From contig CAVOPA010000017.1 of assembly GCA_963697705.1 (NCBI GenBank), positions 1,426,001-1,490,000 of the forward strand: a DNA stretch of 64,000 bases, given 5' to 3'. The notes beneath the pieces were generated by a model. The model did not search any database, had not been told where the DNA came from, and saw only the letters and a program-made list of their open reading frames with translations. Below, one piece after another: positions 43,628 through 53,098 of this stretch. Source of the stretch: CAVUCH01 sp963697705 (GTDB taxonomy: Bacteria > Acidobacteriota > Vicinamibacteria > Vicinamibacterales > JAENWD01). The number at the start of each line of letters is the position of its first letter. Position 1 is the first letter of the stretch. Both the position numbers and the translations under genes were made by a program.

Positions 43628-45353
43628 ATGACGATCGGGGAGTTCCTCAGGGCGCGAGTTCCGGCTCTGGCGTGGCTGCCCGCCTACGACCGGAGCTGGC
43701 TGCGCGCCGATGCGGTTGCGGGGGTGACCACCGCCTCGGTGATCATCCCGAAGGCCATGGCCTACGCTGCGCTCGCAGGCCTGGCCGTGCAGGTCGGCCT
43801 GTACACGGCGCTGCTGCCGATGGCGGTATACGCCGTCCTCGGCAGCTCCCTGCGCCTCAGCGTCAGCACCACCACCACCATCGGCATCCTGACCGCCGCG
43901 GAGATCAGTCACATCGCGCCGGGCGCGCCCGCAGACCAGGCCGCCACGATCGCGACGTCACTCGCGCTGCTCGTCGGGCTCATCCTCGTCCTCGCGGCAG
44001 TGTTCCGGCTCGGATTCGTCGCGCAGTTCATCTCCGAGCCGGTGCTCACGGGCTTCAAGGCTGGCATCGGTCTCGTCATCATCGTCGACCAGGCGCCAAA
44101 GCTGTTCGGCCTGCACGTGCCGAAGGGCACGGTGCTGCACACGGCCGCGGCGCTGGTGGAGGGCCTGCCGCACTTGTCACAGCCCACACTCATCTTGTCG
44201 GTCGTGACGATCGCGCTGATGCTGCTGCTCGCCCGGTTCGTGCCGCGTGCGCCCGGGCCGCTGCTCGCCGTGGGGCTCGGCATCGCGGCATCGGGGCTCA
44301 TGGGCCTGAAGGCGGCAGGGGTGGACACGATCGGTACGATCCCCGCGGGCCTGCCGGGTGTCACGCTCCCTGACATCGGTCTGTTCGCGACATTGTGGCC
44401 TGGCGCGCTCGGCATCGCCCTCATCAGCTTCACGGAGTCGATCGCGTCGGGACGCGCGTTCGTGAAGAGCGGGGAGCGGCGGCCGGACGCGAACCAGGAG
44501 CTGCTGGCGCTCGGCGCGGGTAACGCGCTCGGGGGCCTGTTCGGCGCCATGCCGGCTGGCGGGGGCACGTCGCAGACCGCCGTGAACACCCGGGCCGGCG
44601 CCCGCACCCAGGTCTCGGCGCTCGTGACCAGCGGCGCGACGGCGGTCGTCATCATGTTCCTGGCGCCGCTCATCGCGCTCATGCCGCAGGCGACGCTGGC
44701 CACGGTCGTCATCGTCACGTCGATTCCGTTGATCGACGCGGAGGCGTTCGCGTCCATCCGGCGGGTCCGGACCGTCGAGTTCCGGTGGGCAGTCGCGGCG
44801 ATGGTGGGCGTGATAACGCTCGGCACGTTGCCGGGGATCCTGGCCGCGATCATCCTGTCGATGGTCTCCCTGCTCCGGCAGGCGAACTCTCCAGCCGTCC
44901 ACGTCCTCGGCCGCAAGCCCGGCACCGACGTGTTCCGGCCGGCCACGCCGGAGCATCCGGAGGACGAGTTCGTTCGCAGGGTTGCTCGTCCTGCGCCCCG
45001 AGGGCCGCATGTATTTCGCTAACGCACAGCGGATCGTCGATAAGGTGGCGGCGCTCGTGCAGGACGCGAACGCGACCGGCGTCGTGCTCGATCTCTCCGC
45101 GGTGCCGGACATCGAGTACACCGGGCTCAAGACGCTGACCGAGATGGAGGCGTCGCTGCGGGGTTCGGGCTGCGTGCTCGGCCTCGCCGCGCTCAACCCC
45201 GCGGCCCTGGGCGTGGTTCAGCGATCGACGTTGGGACCGCTGCTCGGACGCGAACGGATGTTCTTCACGGTGCAGCAGGCGGTCGCGACGCTCGGCGCGC
45301 GCGCGGCCGCACGCGTTTCAAGGGCTCAAGGGCTCTGTAACCCCTGTACTTGA
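43628..45353 (+). CDS. SulP-family anion transporter with C-terminal STAS domain (with +1 frameshift)
   Basis: The SulP core spans about 12 membrane segments: ASVIIPKAMAYAALAGL, LRLSVSTTTTIG, FKAGIGLVIIVDQ, FTESIASGRAF and AMPAGGGTSQTAVNTRAGA. It probably moves sulfate, bicarbonate or dicarboxylates by proton or sodium symport. The STAS part (LLVLRPEGRMYFANAQRI, VVLDLSAVPDIEYTGLKTL) lies in the next frame; dropping one C at about 44975 gives EFVAGLLVLRPEGR. The corrected length is about 574 residues. It lies 46 bases after the RND operon. Substrate is uncertain. Confidence 0.9.
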
Positions 45354-45356
45354 TTG

Positions 45357-45606
45357 CGTACGGTTCCGGTTCCTGGTTCTGGGTTCCAGGTTGGGTTCCT
45401 CGTTCCTCGTTCGTTCCATGTTCCCCGGGGTTCAACGGTTCCTGGTCTTTGGTTCCGAGTGCCAGGTTCGTCGCAGGCTCGATTGGAGCGACGGCGATAT
45501 TACGAACCCGGCACTTGGAAGCGGAACCCGTGAACAAGGAACCTGGAACGAACCCGGAACCTGGAACCCAACCTGGAACCCAGAACCCGGAACCCGGAAC
45601 CGCACT
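45357..45606. repeat. GGTTCC element A2
   Basis: A 250-bp inverted element right after the SulP stop. Arms of GGTTCC units (GTACGGTTCCGGTTCC at the left) surround the 37-nt core at 45466-45502, which reads on the plus strand as the complement of the A1 core with three differences. Confidence 0.9.
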
Positions 45607-45670
45607 CAATACAAAGGAGTGTTCCGGGTCAAAGGGCCCCAGGGGCGTGTTCGGGGAGTCCATCAGCCGT

Positions 45671-45807
45671 GAGCCTTAGCCCTCAGCCCTTAGTCTTTAG
45701 CCTTCGCTGGCCGGCTCAGGCTAAAGGCTGAAGGCGGCTGCGGTTCGAGGCATTGGCGCGGCCGCCAATCCTTGGCCGTTGGCCCTCAGCCTTTGAGTCC
45801 TTAGCCC
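45671..45807. repeat. Heptad repeat B6, inverted, at the PP2C stop
   Basis: The left arm has AGCCTTAGCCCTCAGCCC units, the middle has GGCTAAAGGCTGAAGGC, and the right arm (TTGGCCCTCAGCC) ends at the TAA of the phosphatase gene. Confidence 0.82.
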
Positions 45808-46703
45808 GCCACTCGTCCGACGACGACCGTGATGTTGTCGCGCCCGCCGCGTTCCAGGGCCAGCCCCAGGAGCACGTCGGCCGCAAGCGCCGGAGACGTT
45901 GACGTCGCAAGCACGCGTTCGATGTCGTTGTCGGGCAGCTCCTTGGTGAGTCCGTCGGTGCAGAGCAACAGCTGGTCGCCCGGCTCGATCCCTATCCGCT
46001 CCACGTCAACCGGGAGGTGGCCGTCGCCGTGGCCCGCCGCACGCGTGAGCACGTTGCTCTCGGGAGCGCGCGGCAGGTCGCTCGCATCGAGCAGCCCGGC
46101 GTCGGCAAGGAGCTGCCCCATGGTGTGGTCGTGCGTGAGTTGCGTGAGGGTCCCGCCGCGACGTACATACATCCGAGAGTCGCCGACGTGCGCAAGCATC
46201 GCGTAGGGAGGAAGCACCGCAATCACGCTGACCGTCGTCCCCATCCCGGAGAGTTCGCGAGACCTGAGTCCCATTGACTGCAGCAGTTCGTCGACGCGCT
46301 GCAGCCGGTCCTCGATCCGACGTCGCACCTCGGCGACGAGAGACTCGTCGTCGTACCTCATGATCCAGTCCGGAGTGTCGAGCACGAGGTCGAGCAGGGT
46401 GGCCACCGCCGTCTGGCTCGCCACGTCGCCGGCGGCGTGGCCGCCCATACCATCGGCGATGATGGCGACGTAGCCCGCGTCGTGATGCCATCGCTCGGCG
46501 ACGTCGGCCGACACGTTGGTCAGCACCGGTTCGAGCGTGCGGTCGAACCGGCCCACGAAGAAGCAGTCCTGGTTCGTCGGCCGGACGCGGCCGCGGTCGG
46601 AGCGCGCTCCCCATACGACGGTCGTCCCCGTCTTCGGGCGATTCGTGCGTGGCGAGCTCGCGGGCGATTCGTCGGGTTTCGGCCGCGCGGCCGGATCGGA
46701 CAT
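45801..46703 (-). CDS. PP2C-family serine/threonine phosphatase
   Basis: A metal-dependent protein phosphatase, probably opposing Ser/Thr kinases. The 300-residue protein has the PP2C motifs in order: SDRGRVRPTNQDC, ADGMGGHAAGDVAS, GMGTTVSVIAV, LAHVGDSRMYVRRGG, LLCTDGLTKEL and GRDNITVVVG with the metal Asp. The chosen ATG 46703 has GAGGAGA seven bases before it; a long upstream frame continues into the glucosidase gene but has no family similarity there. The disordered N-terminus is Pro-rich. It follows the glucosidase stop by 95 bases. Confidence 0.93.
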   Translation of the reverse strand: MSDPAARPKPDESPASSPRTNRPKTGTTVVWGARSDRGRVRPTNQDCFFVGRFDRTLEPVLTNVSADVAERWHHDAGYVAIIADGMGGHAAGDVASQTAVATLLDLVLDTPDWIMRYDDESLVAEVRRRIEDRLQRVDELLQSMGLRSRELSGMGTTVSVIAVLPPYAMLAHVGDSRMYVRRGGTLTQLTHDHTMGQLLADAGLLDASDLPRAPESNVLTRAAGHGDGHLPVDVERIGIEPGDQLLLCTDGLTKELPDNDIERVLATSTSPALAADVLLGLALERGGRDNITVVVGRVAG

Positions 46704-46798
46704 GGCATCTCCTCGCGAGTCGTGAACGGTTCGAGCACACCGGAACGGGCGGGACCGGCGGCGGTGGCGTCGCGCCGCCAGTCCCGAATCCCGATCGG

Positions 46799-49537
46799 CT
46801 ACGCACCGATCTTTTGGCCGCCGACCTGCTCGCGAACGATCCGTGCCTGCAGCACCGAACGGTCCAATTCGAGCACTGCCTTGGCGTCCACGCGCCCGAA
46901 CAGATCCAGCAGCGGTGCGACGAGGCCCGTCCACCCGGTCTGGTGGCTGGCGCCGAGGCCCGCGCCGTTGTCGCCGTGGAAGTACTCGTAGAACAGGATC
47001 AGGTCGCGCCAGTGCGGATCGTCCTGGAACTTGGCGCTGCCGCCGTACACCGGCCGCTTGCCCGCCGCGTCTCTGAGGAACGTTGCTGACAGGCGCCGGC
47101 TGATTTCCTTCGCGGCGCCGAACAGCGTCGTGCGGTTGCCCGAACCGGTCGGGCACTCGACCGTGAACTCGTCACCGTAGAACGCGTACAGGTTCAGCAG
47201 CGCTCGCACGATCAGGATATTGACCGGCATCCACACCGGTCCACGCCAGTTCGAGTTGCCGCCGAACATCCCCGTGTTCGACTCGGCCGGCAGGTACTGC
47301 ACCATGAACTCCTGGTGGCCGACGTTGAACCTGAACGGATGGTCCAGATGGTAGCGCGAGAGCGACCGGATGCCGTACGGCCCGAGGAACTCGCCCTCGT
47401 CGAGCAGGTATCTCAGGACGCGCTCCAGCTTTCCCTTGTTCAGCGTCGAAAGCAGGCGCCGACCTTTGTACCCGATGAACCCGCCGTCGAGGGGCGACAC
47501 GTGCGACACCATCTCCGGGTGCCGCTGCCGGAACAGCGCGATCATCTCCATCAGCTTCGGGTACTTGGTCGTCGCGTCCGGCTCGAAGACCGTGGACGCA
47601 CAGAGCGGGAGCAGCCCGACGAGCGACCGCACTTTCAGCCGCATGGCGTTGCCATCCGGCAGGCGGAGCAGGTCGTAGTAGAAGCCATCTTCCTCGTCCC
47701 ACATCTCGTCGTGGTGCTCGCCGATGCGATCCATCGCGTACGAGATCCACATGAAATGCTGGACGAACTTGAAGGCCACCTCCTCGTACATCGAGTCGTT
47801 CTCGGCGAGGATCAGGGACATCTCCAGCATGCACTGGCAGTAGAACGCCATCCAGGCGGTGCCGTCCGCCTGCTCGAGCGACCCGCCCGTCGGCAGCTGC
47901 GCGCTGCGGTCGAAGACGCCGATGTTGTCGAGGCCGAGGAATCCGCCCGCGAAGACGTTGCGGCCGGTCGGGTCCTTTCGATTGACCCACCAGTTGAAGT
48001 TCAGCATCAGCCCCTGGAACGAACGCTCGAGGAACTTCAGGTCGGCGCGGCCGAGCGTCTGTTCCATCTTGTAGAGATAGATCGTGGCCCACGCGTGCAC
48101 CGGCGGGTTCACGTCGCTGAAGTTCCACTCGTACGCGGGAATCTGGCCGTTCGGGTGGAAGTACAGGCTGCGCAGCATCAGCAGCAGCTGGTCCTTCGCG
48201 AAGTCGAAGTCCACGAGCGACAGCGCAATGGTGTGGAACGCGAGATCCCACGCCGCGTACCAGGGGTACTCCCACTTGTCGGGCATCGAGATCACGTCGG
48301 CGTTCAGCATGTGGAACCACTCGGTGTTCCGCACCCCGTGACGAGCGGATTCGAGCAGCGGATGACTCTTGTGCCCGGCGAGCCACTGCTCGAGGTCGAA
48401 GTAGTAGAACTGCTTGCCCCAGAGCATCCCGGCGAGCGCCTGCCGGTGGAGGCGGCGCTGATCGTCGTCGAGCGAGGCCGGCGTGATCCGGTTGTAGAAC
48501 TCGTCGGCTTCCGCCAGGCGGGTCCTGAACACCCCGTCGAAGTCGTCGAAGCCGCCGGCCAGGCCGGCCTGCGAGAGCCGCAGCCGGATCGCCTGGCTCC
48601 CGCCTGCGGGCACGTCCACCACGTAGTGGGCCGCGGCCTTGGTGCCCACCTTGTGGGGGTGCACCGCATCGCGCCGGCCCGCGACGATGTACGAGTGAAA
48701 CGCGTCCTTCACGTACGGCGAGGCGTTCGGGTTGTTCCAGAGCGTCGCGGTGTTGCTCTCGTTGTCGGTGAACAGGAGCTCCGGTGTGCCGTCGCACCGC
48801 AGCACGTAGGTCCCGAGCTCCTGGTGCGAGGCCTCGATCGTTGTCGCTGTGGAGGCGCGCAGCGAGGGGCGCTGGTCGTTGATTCCCCACGACCACGTAT
48901 TGCGGAACCAGAGCGTCGGCAGGATCCGCAGGCGAGCCGCTTCGCTACCCCGGTTGTGCACGGTGATGCGGACGAGGACGTCCTCGGGCCCCCCTTTCGC
49001 GTACTCGACGAACACGTCGAAGTAGCGGTCCCCGTCGAACGCGCCCGTATCGAGCAGCTCGTACTCGAACTCCTCGCGCGAGCGCCTCGCGTTGGTCTCG
49101 ACCAGATCTCGGTACGGGAACTCGCGCTGCGGGTACTTGTAGAGATACTTCATGTACGAGTGCGTGGGCGTGCTGTCGACGTAGAAGTCGTACTCCTTCA
49201 CGTCCTCGCCGTGGTTGCCCTCGCTGTTGGTCAATCCGAACAGGCGTTCCTTGAGAATCGGATCGCGCTCGTTCCACAGGGCCAGGGCGAAGCAGAGACG
49301 CTGCTTGTCGTCCGAGATGCCCGCGATCCCGTCTTCGCCCCACCGGTACGCGCGCGACCGGGACTGGTCGTGCGAGAAGTAGGCCCACGCGTTCCCGTCG
49401 TCGCTGTAGTCCTCGCGAACCGTGCCCCACTGGCGCTCGCTCAGGTAGGGCCCCCACTTCTTCCACGGGATGCCCTGCTCCCGCGCGTCGTTCAGCCGTT
49501 TCTGTTCAGTGACGTCCACGATGCCTGCGGTAGCCAT
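46799..49537 (-). CDS. GH63/MGH1-like glucosidase
   Basis: A large cytoplasmic glycoside hydrolase, 912 residues. The N-terminus (IPWKKWGPYLSERQWGTVRE, then YSDDGNAWAYFSHDQSRSR, RWGEDGIAGISDD) is that of bacterial proteins annotated as glucosidase with a GH63-like (alpha/alpha)6 barrel. Later blocks: WDLAFHTIALSLVDFDFAK, GQIPAYEWNFSDVNPP, GGFLGLDNIGVFDRS and NSNWRGPVWMPVN. Substrate is probably an alpha-glucoside or trehalose-like compound; this is family-level inference. ATG 49537 has GACAGGAGT before it; an upstream extension to 50074 looks non-coding. Confidence 0.9.
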   Translation of the reverse strand: MATAGIVDVTEQKRLNDAREQGIPWKKWGPYLSERQWGTVREDYSDDGNAWAYFSHDQSRSRAYRWGEDGIAGISDDKQRLCFALALWNERDPILKERLFGLTNSEGNHGEDVKEYDFYVDSTPTHSYMKYLYKYPQREFPYRDLVETNARRSREEFEYELLDTGAFDGDRYFDVFVEYAKGGPEDVLVRITVHNRGSEAARLRILPTLWFRNTWSWGINDQRPSLRASTATTIEASHQELGTYVLRCDGTPELLFTDNESNTATLWNNPNASPYVKDAFHSYIVAGRRDAVHPHKVGTKAAAHYVVDVPAGGSQAIRLRLSQAGLAGGFDDFDGVFRTRLAEADEFYNRITPASLDDDQRRLHRQALAGMLWGKQFYYFDLEQWLAGHKSHPLLESARHGVRNTEWFHMLNADVISMPDKWEYPWYAAWDLAFHTIALSLVDFDFAKDQLLLMLRSLYFHPNGQIPAYEWNFSDVNPPVHAWATIYLYKMEQTLGRADLKFLERSFQGLMLNFNWWVNRKDPTGRNVFAGGFLGLDNIGVFDRSAQLPTGGSLEQADGTAWMAFYCQCMLEMSLILAENDSMYEEVAFKFVQHFMWISYAMDRIGEHHDEMWDEEDGFYYDLLRLPDGNAMRLKVRSLVGLLPLCASTVFEPDATTKYPKLMEMIALFRQRHPEMVSHVSPLDGGFIGYKGRRLLSTLNKGKLERVLRYLLDEGEFLGPYGIRSLSRYHLDHPFRFNVGHQEFMVQYLPAESNTGMFGGNSNWRGPVWMPVNILIVRALLNLYAFYGDEFTVECPTGSGNRTTLFGAAKEISRRLSATFLRDAAGKRPVYGGSAKFQDDPHWRDLILFYEYFHGDNGAGLGASHQTGWTGLVAPLLDLFGRVDAKAVLELDRSVLQARIVREQVGGQKIGA

Positions 49538-50454
49538 GGAGTACTCCTGTCGGTGTGATCGCGGGGTAGGCCGGTACGACGCACCTTGGCCGGATCGGCG
49601 CGGCGCCGCCGACATGATTCGCATCCTGCATGCCGCACACAGCGACTGAAGGGTGTGCGGTGAAATCCCTGCGCTCGTGCGACTTGCGGTCGCGCAAGCC
49701 GATCGCGGCGTGTCTCGGACGCCCGGTCGCCCGTAGGGATCTCCGAAATACCGGGGCTCTTCTCCGCGCCTGGTGTCACCAGTCGAACCTGATGAGCCGC
49801 AACGGGACGGCTCGCGGACACCCTGAACCAGACGTGCCATGGCGGCGCCGGTCCTCGTGGGAAGGAATCGCGGTCCGCGTCGGTGGTACGGGACGTCGCG
49901 ATCGCTCCGGGGAAGATAGGACCGGGCGCCCCCGATCTGGACGACGACCGTGAATTCGTTCGGCTGCCGCTGCAGGCGGCGCTTGAAGTGGTCCGGCCGC
50001 TCGCATCGGGTGGTGACGACGCCGGCGACCCACGCGGCCGGCGTGCGCCGGTACCTGTCCTGGCCCTGTACCAATCGCGCCTGTTGCTGTTAACGCCAGC
50101 GACGACGACGTTATTGCCTTGCGGGAGCACCATGGGGGTCGCGGCGTCAGGGGTCGAGAACGCGACCGTCCGGGGTCCGGTACTGACTCCGGGTCTTGCT
50201 TCGGGAGGTCTGACCGGTTGTGTCCGGCGTGCCAGGGGTCGCGCTCGCGCGACGAGAAAACCCAGGTGACAACACGTGAAATCGGGTGTAGGCTGCGCTG
50301 CGACGCAGGGCGACGGCGCGTGTGCCGTCCGGCATGCGCCAGTTCCCCGCGCGCCGGTCAGCCGCCGACCGCCACGCTTGTTTCAGCGCCGGTCACCCAT
50401 GCGACCCGGCGATGTCCACGCGGTTCATCGACTCACTCATGAGGAAGGGCCACA
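49538..50454. other. 917-bp non-coding region
   Basis: This is the longest gap in the window, between the divergent glucosidase and LPXTG-protein genes. Open frames here (for example 49883-50269) show no family similarity and are Pro/Arg-rich. It contains motif site 5 and no repeat element was recognised. A small RNA or regulatory region is possible. Confidence 0.55.
49742..49755. promoter_or_regulatory. Putative operator, motif site 5
   Basis: TCCGAAATACCGGG lies about 205 bases upstream of the glucosidase start. The following CTCTTCTCCGCGCC-TGTCACC context partly resembles the flank of site 1. Confidence 0.4.
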
Positions 50455-51254
50455 ATGACTAGAGGGCGAAGACTCGTAATCCGGCTATCGATGACGCTTG
50501 CCGCCATGGTGCTGTTCGTGCCAGTCCTGGCGGCGCAGCCACAGAGCACGACCCAGGAGACCAGAGGCACCGCGACGGTCACCACCGAGAAGATGAGCGG
50601 CGAGGTGCTGTACGTCGAGGGCAACAACCTCGTGGTCAAGATGGCGAACGGTCAGGTTCGGACGTTCACCAACGTGCCGGACTCCCGCAAGGCCACGGTC
50701 GACGGCAAGGAACTCGGTGTGCGCGACCTGCAGCCCGGCACCTGGCTGACGGCAACGGTCACCAAGAGCGTCACGCCGATCACCGTGCGGACCACGACCG
50801 TCGGGACCGGCAAGGTGTGGTTCGTCAACGGGCCGTACGTCATCCTGACCCTGCCGAACGGCGAGAACAAGGAATACCACGTCAAGCCGGACTACAAGTT
50901 CATGGTCGAGGGCAAGCCGGCGACCGTGTACGAGTTGCGCAAGGGCATGACGGTGTCGGCGCAGAAGATCGTCGAGGAGCCGACCGTCGAGATGACCTCC
51001 GACAGCCAGGTCGTGGGCACCATGACGCACAAGGCTGCACCGGCGGCTGCTCCGGCGAAGGCGGCAGCGCCGGCTTCGGCATCGGCGCCGGCTGCGGCAC
51101 CCCTGCAGCGGCGGCTCCGGCTGCCGCGGCGACTTCGGGTGGAGAGGCGCCTGCGAAGCTCCCGAAAACGGGCAGCCCGGTTCCGCTCGCGGGCCTTCTG
51201 GGATTGCTGTTCGTTGGCGGCTCTGGCCTCGTCCGGATGTTCCGCCGCTCGTAG
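50455..51254 (+). CDS. LPXTG-type surface protein (with -1 frameshift)
   Basis: The product has a signal peptide (MTLAAMVLFVPVLAAQ), a beta-rich middle (VLYVEGNNLVVKMANGQVRT, NGPYVILTLPNGENKEYHV), then an Ala/Pro linker. The end carries LPKTG (51159-51173) followed by a hydrophobic segment (LAGLLGLLFVGGSGLV) and the basic tail RMFRRS: a complete sortase signal. The tail is in another frame; one missing base in the CCCC run near 51098-51104 explains it. A sortase gene lies 1 kb downstream. The corrected length is about 266 residues. LPXTG signals are rare in diderm bacteria, so the pairing matters. RBS AGGAAGG precedes ATG 50455. Confidence 0.85.
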
Positions 51255-51282
51255 GCCGACGATTCGGAGTGCGCTCTTCTCA

Positions 51283-51311
51283 TGGGGCAGGGTTGGTCAG
51301 CCCTGCCCCAC
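51283..51311 (+). terminator. Hairpin D2 (GGGGCAGGG family), probable terminator
   Basis: TGGGGCAGGG and CCCTGCCCCA form a 10-bp stem around an 8-base loop, 30 bases after the LPXTG-protein stop. It belongs to the same repeat family as D1. There is no clear T-run, so Rho-independent action is uncertain. Confidence 0.55.
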
Positions 51312-51347
51312 ACGAGAGGAGCTGAAGTGGCCTATACGGAGGTTTCC

Positions 51348-52172
51348 ATGACTGCCCCTCGACAGCAGCGTTTACGGCACCGCACCGGCCCGCGAGCCCT
51401 GGTCACGCTCGTCGCGAGCGCCCTGATGCTCTGGGCCATCCCTGCGCGTGCGCAGACCCCACCCGGGCGACCGAGCGACCAGGACCTCAAGACCCTCATC
51501 GACCAGATCGATGAGGGGCGCGACAAGTTCGAGGGCAACCTCGACGGGTCGTTCAAGGGATCGACGGTGCCCGGGCCGAACGGCGAAACGAAAGTCGAAG
51601 CCGCACTCCAGGATTATCAGGACAGCACGAAGAAGCTCCAGAGTCGCTTCAACTCCGACTACGCGGCGGGCCCCGAAGCGTCCACCGTCCTCAAGCAGGC
51701 CACCTCAATCGAGAGATTCATGAAGGGCCAGCCGGCCACGATGAAGGGACGCCCCGAGTGGGACCGTCACGCGGCGGGCCTCAAACTCCTGGCGCAGGCC
51801 TACGGCACGACATTCCCCCTGCCCGAGGGAGCGAGCGCCAGCCGCGTCAACGACAAGGAACCGATCGCTGACGCCGCCGCGATCGCCTCCGCCGGGGAGG
51901 AATTCAAAGACGATCTCGATAAGCTGAAGACCCTCCCGAAGGCCGACAAGGACGTCGCCAAGAAGCAGGCCGACGTCGTCATCAAGCAGGCGAACACCGT
52001 GAAGGATCGCATCAGCGATGGCAAGCCGGCGACGTCTGACGTGCAGCTGCTCGCCACGCACGTCGCGAAGCTCCAGCCGTTGGTCGACGCGCACCCGGAG
52101 GTCGCGCCCAACTGGCAGAGCCTTCGGACGTCCCTCGGCCAACTTCAGCAGGCCTTCTTTCTGACGAGATAG
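51348..52172 (+). CDS. Exported helical protein of unknown function
   Basis: From ATG 51348 the product has 274 residues with a signal peptide (LVTLVASALMLWAIPARAQ). The mature part is charged and helical with repeats of Lys/Asp/Ala-rich helices (KVEAALQDYQDSTKKLQSRF, EFKDDLDKLKTLPKADKDVA). No family was recognised and there is no LPXTG motif. ATG 51348 has ACGGAGG five bases before it; GTG 51327 is an alternative. It sits between the LPXTG-protein gene and the sortase gene, so a role with them is possible. Confidence 0.7.
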   Translation: MTAPRQQRLRHRTGPRALVTLVASALMLWAIPARAQTPPGRPSDQDLKTLIDQIDEGRDKFEGNLDGSFKGSTVPGPNGETKVEAALQDYQDSTKKLQSRFNSDYAAGPEASTVLKQATSIERFMKGQPATMKGRPEWDRHAAGLKLLAQAYGTTFPLPEGASASRVNDKEPIADAAAIASAGEEFKDDLDKLKTLPKADKDVAKKQADVVIKQANTVKDRISDGKPATSDVQLLATHVAKLQPLVDAHPEVAPNWQSLRTSLGQLQQAFFLTR

Positions 52173-52283
52173 GGTCCGTTCTGACATACCTGCGACGGAC
52201 GCGGCGACGACGCCCTTCCCCCGCAGGCGAGGAGCGGGCGCCGACTTCGTCACCGACGTGAAGGTGCCTTGCCCGCTGGAGAG

Positions 52284-52967
52284 ATGAAAGAAAGAACGCT
52301 GCGCTTCCTCGAGCGTCTGCTGCTGATCGCCGGCATCGTGATGCTGGCGCTGTACTCCCTCGCACTGGCGGACCGGTGGATATCCTCTCGTCTCGCGCTG
52401 CGCGCCTTCGATCAGGCGCAGGCCGCCGCCTCCGCCGGAGACCCCGGCACACACGTGGCACGCGGCGACGAGCAGGTCGATTTCGGCCTGTGGTCGGACA
52501 AGCGCGTTCGCGAGTACAAGCAGACCCTGTTGAGCGACCCGCGGGTGCCCTGGGGCGTGCTCGACATCGGTCGCCTGAGCATCCGGGCTCCCGTCCTCGA
52601 CGGGACCGACGACCTGACGCTCAATCGGGGCGCCGGCTGGATCGCGGGCACCGCGAGGCCCGGCGGCGCTGGCAATATCGGCATCGCCGCACACCGAGAC
52701 GGCTTCTTCCGCGGGCTCAAGGACATCGTCCTCGGCGACGAGATCGTGCTCACGACGATGCACGAGCGCGCGACCTACGCTGTCGACCAGATCGAGATCG
52801 TCGATCCGCAACGGGTGGACGTGCTGCAGCCCAGAGCCACGCCCTCACTGACACTCGTCACCTGCTACCCGTTCTACTTCGTCGGCGACGCGCCGCAGCG
52901 GTTCATCGTGCACGCGCGGCTGATGGGGACGGCTCCGGTCGCACTCCAGAGCGGCGCCCCCGACTGA
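52284..52967 (+). CDS. Sortase (class D-like)
   Basis: Sortases cleave LPXTG-type signals and join the protein to a surface amine. The 227-residue protein has an N-terminal membrane segment (LLLIAGIVMLALYSLAL) and the catalytic triad of the family: His137 in IGIAAHRDGF, Cys194 in LTLVTCYPF and Arg206 in APQRFIVHA. The TLVTCYPFYFVGDAPQRF block is close to class D. The start ATG 52284 has a poorly spaced GGAGAG; TTG 52269 would add five residues. The nearest candidate substrate is the LPKTG protein at 50455. Confidence 0.9.
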   Translation: MKERTLRFLERLLLIAGIVMLALYSLALADRWISSRLALRAFDQAQAAASAGDPGTHVARGDEQVDFGLWSDKRVREYKQTLLSDPRVPWGVLDIGRLSIRAPVLDGTDDLTLNRGAGWIAGTARPGGAGNIGIAAHRDGFFRGLKDIVLGDEIVLTTMHERATYAVDQIEIVDPQRVDVLQPRATPSLTLVTCYPFYFVGDAPQRFIVHARLMGTAPVALQSGAPD

Positions 52968-53098
52968 GCGTGCGCGCTGGTCGAAGCCACGACGCCTCAG
53001 CCCTGAGCCTTACGGCTGCGACGAGCGGAGACCATGGTGTCTCCGCCAAACGTCTCGTGTCTCGCTCGAATGCATCACACGAAGTGGAGCGCGCAATC

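Noticed and set aside
45700..45800. tRNA gene near GGTTCGA
   Set aside because: A GGTTCGA stretch occurs but no acceptor or anticodon stems could be formed around it.
46799..50074. Longer version of the glucosidase starting at 50074
   Set aside because: The extra 179 residues have no family similarity and ATG 49537 has a good Shine-Dalgarno.
49883..50269. Gene in the 917-bp gap
   Set aside because: The frame is Pro/Arg/Leu-rich with no signal peptide, motif or Shine-Dalgarno support.
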